Positions 53,480 to 61,098 of a stretch of 64,000 bases of DNA are shown here, piece after piece. The stretch's first letter is position 1. Each line of letters starts with the position of its first letter. Both the position numbers and the translations under genes were made by a program. The DNA is taken from the NCBI RefSeq assembly GCF_003293695.1, contig NZ_CP029556.1, positions 1,126,001 through 1,190,000 of the forward strand. The letters run 5' to 3'. The notes below the pieces were generated by a model. That model saw only the letters and a program-made list of their open reading frames with translations, was not told where the DNA came from and ran no database searches. Source of the stretch: Lysobacter oculi (GTDB lineage: Bacteria > Pseudomonadota > Gammaproteobacteria > Xanthomonadales > Xanthomonadaceae).

Positions 53480-54370
53480 TCACGGCAGCAGCATCTTCAT
53501 CCGGTGCCACCAGCCGGTGACGCGCTCCTCGCGCACCAGCGTGAACAGGCCCGCCGCGAGGATGATGCCGATGCCGACCCAGGTCAGTGCATCGATACGG
53601 TCGTGGAACAGCCACCAGCCGAGCAGCACCGACCACAGCATCTGGCTGTATTGCGTCGGCGCGACATGGTTGACCGGCGTGGCCAGCGTGGCCTGCATCA
53701 GCAGCACCGTGCCCAGCGCCGACAGCAGCCCGAAGCCGGCGACATAGGCCCATTGCAACGCGGTGGGCGCGTGCAGGTCGGGCCACATCAGTACGCCGGC
53801 CACCAGCAGGTTGCCGAGCAGCGTGGTGCCGAGCAGGGTCAGGCGATGTTCGCGGTCACCGACGCGGCGCATCAGCACCACGCCGCAGGCACCGGCCAGC
53901 CCGCAGATGATCCCGCCGAGGTGGCCGATGTGCAGCTCGCGGAAACCCGGGCGCAGCACCACCAGCACGCCGGCAAAGCCCGCGATCACCGCCAGCCAGC
54001 GCCGCCAGCCGACGTGTTCGCGCAGCACGACCACCGACAGCAGGGTGACGAAGATCGGCATCAGGAAGATCAGCGCGAAGGCCTCGGCCATCGGCAGGTG
54101 GGTGAAGGCGAGCAAGGCGCCCAGGTTGTTGACCGCGCCGGCCAGCATCCGCAGCCACCAGATCCCCGGCGCGCGCGGCGTGACCAGATACGACCAGCGT
54201 TCCTGCGGCTGCTTGACCAGCGGCAGCGCCAAGAGGCCCATCGCCGCGCCCATGAACATCAGCTGGAACGTGGGCACGCCGCCCTTGAGCAGCTTGATGA
54301 AGGCATCGCTGAAGGAGAACGCGGCATAGGCCGACAAGCCCAGCAACACGCCACGCCGCAGGTTCGACAT
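53480..54370 (-). CDS. EamA/DMT-family transporter
   Basis: 296 residues with ten predicted membrane helices in two EamA halves. First half: GLSAYAAFSFSDAFIKLLKG, LPMAEAFALIFLMPIFVTLL, GWRRWLAVIAGFAGVLVVLR. Second half: LGTVLLMQATLATPVNHVAP and DALTWVGIGIILAAGLFTLV. The SAM/riboflavin/metabolite exporter groups share this layout, so cargo is open. GGAGTGTC precedes the ATG at 54370. It converges on the HEXXH gene with 9 bp between stops. Confidence 0.9.
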   Translation of the reverse strand: MSNLRRGVLLGLSAYAAFSFSDAFIKLLKGGVPTFQLMFMGAAMGLLALPLVKQPQERWSYLVTPRAPGIWWLRMLAGAVNNLGALLAFTHLPMAEAFALIFLMPIFVTLLSVVVLREHVGWRRWLAVIAGFAGVLVVLRPGFRELHIGHLGGIICGLAGACGVVLMRRVGDREHRLTLLGTTLLGNLLVAGVLMWPDLHAPTALQWAYVAGFGLLSALGTVLLMQATLATPVNHVAPTQYSQMLWSVLLGWWLFHDRIDALTWVGIGIILAAGLFTLVREERVTGWWHRMKMLLP

Positions 54371-54491
54371 CGACACTCCATCGAGGGGTCGCGGCATGGC
54401 CGCATGGCGCGAGTGTAGTGCGCCGCCGCATGCCGCCGGAGCGCTTGCCGCCTACACTTGCAAGTTCGTCCGCACATTGCCAGAGGTCACC

Positions 54492-56396
54492 GTGAAGCTT
54501 CGTCACGCCCTGCTTTCGCTCGCCATCGCCGCCTGCGTGTCCACGCCCGCCTTCGCCCAGAAGGCTCCGCCCAAGGAAAACGCCGACCAGTTCGTGGCCC
54601 GCATCAATGCCGAACTGAAGGCGATGTACCCGGAAATCACCGTGCCGCAGTGGCTCGCCGCGACCTACATCAGCGACGACTCGCAGATGCTGGCGGCCAA
54701 GAGCGACGAACGCTGGCTGACCCTGCTCAACACCTGGATCGCACAGGCCGAAGGCTACGAAGGCCAGAAGATGTCGCCGGAGACCGCGCGCACGCTGAAG
54801 CTGCTCAAGCTGTCCGCGTCGATGCCGCCGCCGAAGGATCCCACGCACCTGGCCGAGCTGACCCGCATCGCCAGCAAGATGGGCGGCATGTACGGCGCCG
54901 GCACCTACTGCAAGGGCGAAGGCGACGCCAAGAGCTGCCGCCAGCTGGGCGAACTGGAAGACGTGCTGCGCAGCAACCGCGACTACGACGCGCAGCTGGA
55001 TGCGTGGCAGGGCTGGCACACCATCGCCGTGCCGATGCGCAAGGACTACCAGCGCTTCGTGGAACTCAGCAACGAAGGCGCGCGTGACTTCGGCTTCGCC
55101 AACACCGGCGAGCTGTGGCGCGCCGGCTACGACATGACCCCGGCCGAGATCGCCAGCGAGACCGACCGCCTGTGGGAACAGGTCAAGCCGCTGTACGAGG
55201 AACTGCACTGCTACGCCGGCGACAAGCTCAAGGCCAAGTACGGCACCGACAAGGGCCAGGTCGAGGGCGGCCTGCTGCCCGCGCACCTGATGGGCAACAT
55301 GTGGCAGCAGGACTGGGGCAATTTGTGGGACATGCTGGCGCCCTACCCGCAGGCCGGCAGCCTGGACATCACCGGCGCGCTTGAAAAGCAGTACCAGGCA
55401 TCGCTCAAGGCCGAGCAGGCCAAGCCGGCTGGCCGCAGCGCCGAGGACATCCAGCACGCCGCGCAGCTCGACATCGCCAAGAAGATGACCGCGCGCGCCG
55501 AGGACTTCTACACCTCGATCGGCATGCCCAAGCTGCCCGCGAGCTACTGGGAGAAGACCCAGTTCATCAAGCCGCGCGACCGCGACGTGGTCTGCCACGC
55601 CAGCGCCTGGGACATGGACATGAAGGGCGACGTGCGCACCAAGATGTGCATCAAGCCCAACGAAGAAGATTTCACCACCATCTACCACGAGCTGGGCCAC
55701 ATCTATTACGACCTGGCCTACAACGTGCAGCCGGCGATGTTCCAGGGCGGCGCGCATGACGGCTTCCACGAGGCCATCGGCGACGTCATCGTGCTGGCGA
55801 TGACGCCGGACTACCTCGCGTCCATCGGACTGGTCGACAAGCAGAAGCAGTCCAACGAATCGCTGATCAACTCGCAGATGCGCATGGCATTGGCGAAGGT
55901 CGCCTTCCTGCCGTTCGGCCTGATGATCGACCGCTGGCGCTGGGGCGTGTTCGATGGCTCGATCAAGCCGACCGAATACAACAAGGCCTGGTGGGACCTG
56001 AAGGCCAAGTACCAGGGCGTGGCCCCGGCCACCGCGCGCGGCGAGGATTTCTTCGACCCGGGCGCCAAGTACCACGTGCCGGGCAACACGCCGTACACGC
56101 GCTACTTCCTCTCGCACGTGTTGCAGTTCCAGTTCTACAAGTCGCTGTGCGATGCCGCCGGCCACAAGGGCTCGCTGTACCAGTGCAGCTTCTATGGCAA
56201 CAAGGAAGCCGGCAAGCGCTACTGGGCGATGCTGTCCAAGGGCGCCAGCCAGCCGTGGCAGCAGACCATGAAGGAACTCACCGGCGGCGAAAAGATGGAT
56301 GCCGGCGCGGTGCTGGAATACTTCGCGCCGCTGCAGACTTGGCTCAAGCAGCAGAACGCCGGCAAGCAGTGCGGCTGGACCGCGCCGCGCGGCTGA
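54492..56396 (+). CDS. M2-family peptidyl-dipeptidase (bacterial ACE homologue)
   Basis: 634 residues with a signal peptide (ending PAFAQK). The zinc site is YHELGHIYYDLAY (His399-Glu400-His403) with Glu427 in FHEAIGDVIVLA as third ligand, and the substrate region YHVPGNTPYTRYFLSHVLQF carries the Tyr/Arg pair of angiotensin-converting-enzyme relatives. Xanthomonas ACE is the characterised bacterial example. It removes C-terminal dipeptides outside the cytoplasm. GTG at 54492 is chosen since it gives the signal peptide; an earlier in-frame start adds unlikely sequence. Confidence 0.94.
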   Translation: MKLRHALLSLAIAACVSTPAFAQKAPPKENADQFVARINAELKAMYPEITVPQWLAATYISDDSQMLAAKSDERWLTLLNTWIAQAEGYEGQKMSPETARTLKLLKLSASMPPPKDPTHLAELTRIASKMGGMYGAGTYCKGEGDAKSCRQLGELEDVLRSNRDYDAQLDAWQGWHTIAVPMRKDYQRFVELSNEGARDFGFANTGELWRAGYDMTPAEIASETDRLWEQVKPLYEELHCYAGDKLKAKYGTDKGQVEGGLLPAHLMGNMWQQDWGNLWDMLAPYPQAGSLDITGALEKQYQASLKAEQAKPAGRSAEDIQHAAQLDIAKKMTARAEDFYTSIGMPKLPASYWEKTQFIKPRDRDVVCHASAWDMDMKGDVRTKMCIKPNEEDFTTIYHELGHIYYDLAYNVQPAMFQGGAHDGFHEAIGDVIVLAMTPDYLASIGLVDKQKQSNESLINSQMRMALAKVAFLPFGLMIDRWRWGVFDGSIKPTEYNKAWWDLKAKYQGVAPATARGEDFFDPGAKYHVPGNTPYTRYFLSHVLQFQFYKSLCDAAGHKGSLYQCSFYGNKEAGKRYWAMLSKGASQPWQQTMKELTGGEKMDAGAVLEYFAPLQTWLKQQNAGKQCGWTAPRG

Positions 56397-56419
56397 TTGC
56401 CCGCGACAGGTTTCTGGAC

Positions 56420-56449
56420 GACGCCGGCCCCGTGCCGGCGTCTTTCTTT
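56420..56449 (+). terminator. Terminator after the M2 peptidase gene
   Basis: A perfect 9-bp stem, GACGCCGGC/GCCGGCGTC, loop CCCGT, then TTTCTTT. Confidence 0.85.
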
Positions 56450-56473
56450 CCGGCGGCCGGCCGCATCGCGCCC

Positions 56474-56479
56474 CATAAT
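56474..56479 (+). promoter_or_regulatory. Leaderless -10 box of the Rieske oxygenase gene
   Basis: CATAAT ends six bases before the ATG at 56486. No Shine-Dalgarno sequence is present. Confidence 0.5.
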
Positions 56480-56485
56480 TCGCGC

Positions 56486-57556
56486 ATGGATGACGATCTC
56501 GCCCCGCAGCCACTCGCCCGCGCCACCGCCCTGCCCGCGCGTTTCTACACGCGCGATGCGGCGGCGGAGCGTGATCAATCCGCGGTGTTCGCGCGCGGCT
56601 GGCACCTGCTGGCGCATGTCAGCCAACTGAGTGCGAGCGGCGACCATGTCGTCGCACGGATCGGCGGCCTGCCGGTCATCGCGGTGCGCGGCGATGACGG
56701 CGCCGTCCGCGTGCTGCACAACGTCTGCCGGCATCGCGCCGGGCCGCTCGCGCAATGCGACGGGCGTGGCGCGAAGGCGCTGCGTTGCCGCTACCACGGC
56801 TGGAACTATGCGCTCGACGGCCAGCTGAAAAACGCCACGGGGATGGAGGATGTCGAAGGCTTCGACATCGCCGACATCCGCCTGCCCGAACTCGGTTGCG
56901 TGACCTGGCGCGGGCTGGTCTTCGCCAGCCCCGATGCCGCGAACGCACCGTCTTTCGACGCCTTCGTCGCAGGCATCGACGCGCGCATCGGCGACGGCCA
57001 CGCCATCGAGACCTACGCCGGCCATCACCACGCCGCCTACGACATCGACTGCAACTGGAAGGTCTACGTCGACAATTACCTGGAGGGCTACCACGTCCCG
57101 CACGTGCATCCCGGCCTGAACCGCCTGCTCGACTACCGCAGCTACCGCACCGAGACCGCGCGCTGGCATTCGCTGCAATGGAGCCCGCTGGAAAGCGACC
57201 CCGGCCTGTATGGCGATGGCGACGCGCTCTATTACTGGCTGTGGCCCAACACCATGCTCAACCTGCTGCCCGGGCGCCTGCAGACCAACCGCGTGCTGCC
57301 GCTCGGCGCGGATTGTTGCCGGGTCACCTTCGACACCTATTACCGCGATGCGGGCGATGACGCGATGGCCGCGCGCCGCGAAGCCGACATCGCCTTCAGC
57401 GACGAAGTGCAGGCCGAGGACATCCGCATCTGCGAGGACGTGCAGCGCGGGCTGGCCTCCGGCTCGTACATCGCCGGCCGCCTCAACCCGCACCGGGAAT
57501 CCGGCGTCCACCACTTCCACGAACTGCTGCGCGACGCCTATCGCGCGCTGGCCTGA
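56486..57556 (+). CDS. Rieske aromatic-ring-hydroxylating-type oxygenase, alpha subunit
   Basis: 356 residues. The Rieske [2Fe-2S] site is Cys81-x-His83 (NVCRHRAG) and Cys101-x2-His104 (CRYHGWNY). The mononuclear iron site lies in NWKVYVDNYLEGYHVPHVHP with the bridging acid and two His. Spacing and the YLEGYHVPHVHP block resemble quaternary-ammonium oxygenases (CntA/GbcA/stachydrine demethylase group) more than aromatic dioxygenases, so a methylated amine substrate is a reasonable guess. The reductase partner is not nearby. The permease gene follows 4 bp later. Confidence 0.9.
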   Translation: MDDDLAPQPLARATALPARFYTRDAAAERDQSAVFARGWHLLAHVSQLSASGDHVVARIGGLPVIAVRGDDGAVRVLHNVCRHRAGPLAQCDGRGAKALRCRYHGWNYALDGQLKNATGMEDVEGFDIADIRLPELGCVTWRGLVFASPDAANAPSFDAFVAGIDARIGDGHAIETYAGHHHAAYDIDCNWKVYVDNYLEGYHVPHVHPGLNRLLDYRSYRTETARWHSLQWSPLESDPGLYGDGDALYYWLWPNTMLNLLPGRLQTNRVLPLGADCCRVTFDTYYRDAGDDAMAARREADIAFSDEVQAEDIRICEDVQRGLASGSYIAGRLNPHRESGVHHFHELLRDAYRALA

Positions 57557-57560
57557 GCCC

Positions 57561-58853
57561 ATGAAACCCAATATCCGGGGCATCGGAATGGCCGGCGCGA
57601 CCGCGCTGGTCGTCGGCAACATGATCGGCAGCGGCGTGTTCCTGCTGCCCGCCTCGCTGGCCCCGTTCGGCGGCACCACACTGATCGCCTGGACCGTCAC
57701 CCTGCTCGGCGCGCCGGCGATCGCCGCGACCTTCGCGCGGCTGGCGATGCGCTGGCCGGCCAGCGGCGGCCCGTATGTCTTCGCGCGCAACGCCTTCGGT
57801 GACCTGGCCGGCTTCGTGGTGGGCTGGAGCTATTGGGTGTCGATGTGGTGCGCGCTGTCGGCCATCGCGGTGGCCTTCGGCGGCAGCGTGGTGGCGCTGT
57901 TTCCGGCGCTGGCCGGTGGCCTGTGGCCGGCGTTGCTGGCGGTCGGCGTCATCGTGCTGGTCACCGCCATCAACCTGGTCGGCGTGCGCGAGGCCAGCTT
58001 CGCGCAGCTGGTGCTGACCGTGCTCAAGGTGCTGCCGCTGCTGCTGTTCGGCGGCGTGGCGCTGTGGTTCATCGAGCCCTCGCGCTTCGTGCCGCTCAAC
58101 CCCACGCCGCAACCGCTGCCGCTCGCGGTGCATGCCGCGGTCGCGCTGACGTTGTGGTCGCTGTTGGGCCTGGAATCGGCGACGGTGCCGGCCGACGACA
58201 TCATCGACCCGCAACGCACGGTGCCGCGCGCGACGGTCTGGGGCACGCTGATCGCCGGCATCGCCACCGTGCTGGCCTGCGTCGCCGTGCAGGGCGTGGT
58301 GCCGGCCGATGTACTGGCGCAGAGCCCCGCGCCGATGTCCGAAGCCGCGCACCGGCTGTGGGGGCCCGCTGGCCGGCAAGTTCATGGCCGTGGTCGCGGC
58401 GGTGTCCTGCCTGGGCGCGCTCAACGGCTGGGCGCTGCTGTCCGCGCAGCTGCCGATGGCGGCGGCGAAGGACGGCCTGATGCCGCCGCTGTTCCTGCGC
58501 ACCGATGCGCGCGGCACGCCGGTCGCGGGCCTGCTGGTCGGCGGCACGCTGGCCACGCTGCTGGTCATCGCCAACTACAGCGGCTCGCTGGTGTCGCTGT
58601 TCACCTTCGCCATCCTGCTGTCCACGGCGGCCACGCTGCTGCCCTATGTCGCCGGCTGCCTGGCGTGGCTGGTCAAGGGGCGCGAAGGTCGCTTCGTCGC
58701 GGCCATCGGGCTTGCGTACAGCGCCTACGCGTTGATCGGCACCGGCAGCGAATCGCTGGTCTGGGGACTGGTGCTGGTGTGGTGGCGGGGCTGCCGGTCT
58801 ATGCGTGGTTGCGCTGGCGCGGCAGGCCTCAGAGTTCATCGAGCGGCTCGTAG
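57561..58853 (+). pseudogene. APC-family amino acid permease, broken by two compensating frameshifts
   Basis: A restored reading gives about 430 residues with twelve helices; it opens GNMIGSGVFLLPASLAPFGG, the APC helix-1 signature of the AdiC/PotE-like group. The frame is lost near 58362, where one extra G in GGGGG turns WGPLAGKF into WGPAGRQV. It then continues one frame over (LAGKFMAVVAAVSCLGALNG) to about 58780, where loss of one base (or gain of two) returns it to the first frame for VVAGLPVYAWLRW. Either a recent pseudogene or sequencing errors in homopolymers. The 3' end overlaps the convergent transporter gene by 25 bp. Confidence 0.8.
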
Positions 58854-60077
58854 TTCTCGCCGTCTTCCGGCGCTGGCGGCACCCGGTCGGCGCGGCGCAA
58901 GGCCAGCTTCCACGCCAGCCAGCCCAGCATCGCCAACAGCAAGGAGCCGCTGGCCAGCAGCGGCGCGCTGCCTGACAACATCGGCGACACCATGCCGGCG
59001 ATGAAGGCGTTCATCGCCAAGGCCACGAAGGCCTGCACCGAAGCCGCCGCACCGCGCATCTCGGGAAACAGGTCGAGCCCCATCAAGGTGGTGATGGGCG
59101 AAACCAGCGCGATGCCGAACGCCATCACCATCACCGGCACGACGCCGTAGGGCAGTTCCAGGTGATCGACCGACAGCGCATACGCCAGCAGCGCCAACCC
59201 GCCGGCCACGTTGAGCGCGAAACCGATCCGCACCTGCCGGCGTCCGTCCATGCGCCCGGCGAAGCGACCCGACGCGAACGCGCCGGCCATCATCCCGCTG
59301 ATCATCGGGATGAAGAACCAGCCGAAGCCCTGTTCGCCCAGCCGGAAATGGTCCAGCACCAGTGCCGGCGCCGAGGCGATCAGCAGGAATAACGCGCAGA
59401 AGTTGAAGGCCGACGCCAGCGCCAGCCGGCGGAACTGCGCATCGCCGATGATCGCCGCGTAGGTCTGCCAGAGCCGCTTCGCGCGCAGGGGATGACGCTT
59501 CTCCACCGGATGCGTCTCCGGCAGCCACCACGTCACCGCCGCCAGCAGCACGCAGCCGAAAAGCATCAGGAACCAGAAGATCGCCGGCCAGCGATGCCAG
59601 CCCCAGCAGCCAGCCGCCGATCACCGGCGCGACCGCCGGCGCGATGCCGAAGATCATCGAGACCTGGCTCATCAGCCGCTGCGCTTCGGCGCCATCGAAC
59701 ATGTCGCGGATCACCGCGCGCCCGACGATCAGCCCCACGCCCGCCGAGAGCCCCTGCAGCACGCGGAAGCCCACCAGCATCGGCAGCGAGGTCGACAGCG
59801 CGCAGCCCGCGCTCGCCAACGCGAACACCGCGATGCCCGCCATGATCACCCGCCGCCGCCCGAACGCATCCGACAGCGCGCCATGCCACAGGCTCATCGC
59901 CGCATAGGCCACCAGATAGGCGCTGATGGTCTGCTGCATCGCCACCCGCCCGGCGCCGAACTGCTGGCCGATCTGCGGAAACGCCGGAAACACGGTGTCG
60001 ATGCTGAAGGCGCCGAACATCGCCAGCGCACCCAGCAGGGGCGCGAACCGGCGCATCCGCACCGGCGGGCTACTCAC
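58829..60077 (-). pseudogene. MFS transporter of the Bcr/CflA drug-resistance group, frameshifted
   Basis: Restored length is about 415 residues, twelve helices, with GALSDAFGRRRVIMAGI (motif A) and GVGLIVGRAVIRDMFDG typical of Bcr/CflA exporters. Reading from 60077, the frame is correct up to PVIGGWLLG, then an extra G (CCCC at 59601-59604 on the plus strand) throws it off. The proper frame resumes with PAIFWFLMLFGCVLLAAVTW down to 58829. One base fewer in the run restores a full-length protein. Its start overlaps the stop of the upstream membrane-protein gene by 4 bp. Confidence 0.82.
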
Positions 60078-60835
60078 GGCTTGCGGGCCGCGGGTCTGGG
60101 CGCGGGCCGCAGCGACTCGACACGCGCGGCGTTGGCAAGCGCCAGCGCTTCGGCCCGGCGCGTGGCCGGCCAGTAAAGAAACACGAAATCGCCCACGGCG
60201 CCGAGCATGCGCGCGCTACCGGGCTCGGGCGCATCACGGCCGGCCAGGGTGACGCGCACCGCATGGCCGCCGCCGGCGCGGATCTGCTCGGCCTTGTTCA
60301 CCGCGACCGCCATCGACATACACAGGCCCAGGGTCAACACGCCGTACATCACCGCGCCGACCGCGGTGAATCCGCCCCAGCCCACGCGGTCGCGCAACCA
60401 GCGGTTGAAGCGGTCCGGGTCGCCGGGCAGCAACAGGCGCGACATCCGTGAGCGCGCGCGCAACGCGAGGTAACCCTCCGGGTCGCGCAGCCAGGCCCGG
60501 TGCGGCCAGCTGACCCAGCGGGCCAGGAAATACGCCGCCACCACCACGATCAGGTGCGACGGATCGCGCAGGCCGGCGGTCAGGTAATCGCTGGGGGACA
60601 TGTAATCGAGGATGCCCACGCCAAAACTGCGGAAGAACCAGAAGCTGGCCCAGACCCCCAGGATCGAGACGGCCATGTAGGCCAGCGTCAACGCATGGGC
60701 CGGATCCTGGCGCAGTTCCGCCAGCAGCCACGACCACCAGCCAGGCGTGCCGCGTGCGGGCATGGCCGCCATCGCATCGCCATGGACTGGCGCGGTGACG
60801 GGCGGCACGGATTCGATTCCGGGGGTTTCGTTCAT
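60074..60835 (-). CDS. Membrane protein of unknown function, 253 residues
   Basis: Three or four membrane helices ([57 protein letters not shown]) and an arginine-rich cytoplasmic loop. The soluble C-terminus ([20 protein letters not shown]) is short. I recognise no family. It is first of a two-gene unit with the MFS transporter. TATCAT ends six bases before the ATG, so it is predicted leaderless. It is divergent from the glycine riboswitch. Confidence 0.7.
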   Translation of the reverse strand: MNETPGIESVPPVTAPVHGDAMAAMPARGTPGWWSWLLAELRQDPAHALTLAYMAVSILGVWASFWFFRSFGVGILDYMSPSDYLTAGLRDPSHLIVVVAAYFLARWVSWPHRAWLRDPEGYLALRARSRMSRLLLPGDPDRFNRWLRDRVGWGGFTAVGAVMYGVLTLGLCMSMAVAVNKAEQIRAGGGHAVRVTLAGRDAPEPGSARMLGAVGDFVFLYWPATRRAEALALANAARVESLRPAPRPAARKP

Positions 60836-60841
60836 CCGGGC

Positions 60842-60847
60842 ATGATA
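60842..60847 (-). promoter_or_regulatory. Leaderless -10 box of the 253-residue membrane protein gene
   Basis: TATCAT on the minus strand ends six bases before the ATG at 60835, without a ribosome site. Confidence 0.5.
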
Positions 60848-60861
60848 GGCCCCCCCGCGGC

Positions 60862-60867
60862 TATACT
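60862..60867 (+). promoter_or_regulatory. -10 box of the gcvP transcript
   Basis: TATACT stands just before the riboswitch; transcription starting six or seven bases later would include the whole tandem aptamer. No clear -35 is seen. Confidence 0.5.
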
Positions 60868-60869
60868 CC

Positions 60870-61053
60870 GCGGGCGGTGGGAGAAGCCTCCCCCGGCTGC
60901 CGAAGGCGCAACCGCCCGGAATCGCTCAGGCCCCGTAACCACCGCAGGCAACAACACTCTGGAGAGACCGGCCGCGCCATGCGCAGCGCCGGCGCCGAAG
61001 GGGCAAGACGGCTCCCCCGCCGTCCAAACTCTCAGGCAAAAGGACAGAGGGGC
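60870..61053 (+). ncRNA. Tandem glycine riboswitch (gcvT class)
   Basis: Two aptamers in a row. The first carries GGGAGAAGCC, then GCCGAAGGCGCAA (around 60899) and ATCGCTCAGG. The second carries CTCTGGAGAGACCGG, then GCGCCGAAGGGGCAAGACGG, then AAACTCTCAGGCAAAAGGAC and AGAGGGG. The linker is short, as in cooperative tandem switches. Placed directly before gcvP, it should turn expression on when glycine is plentiful. Confidence 0.95.
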
Positions 61054-61098
61054 ACTCCCCAACCTACGCGGCCGATGCCGCGCCGCCGGATGCCCCGC

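Noticed and set aside
53856..56513. An 885-codon minus-strand open frame opposite the M2 peptidase
   Set aside because: Shadow; the plus-strand frame encodes HELGH and the other ACE-family motifs, and the tail of this frame merely runs into the DMT transporter gene in another phase.
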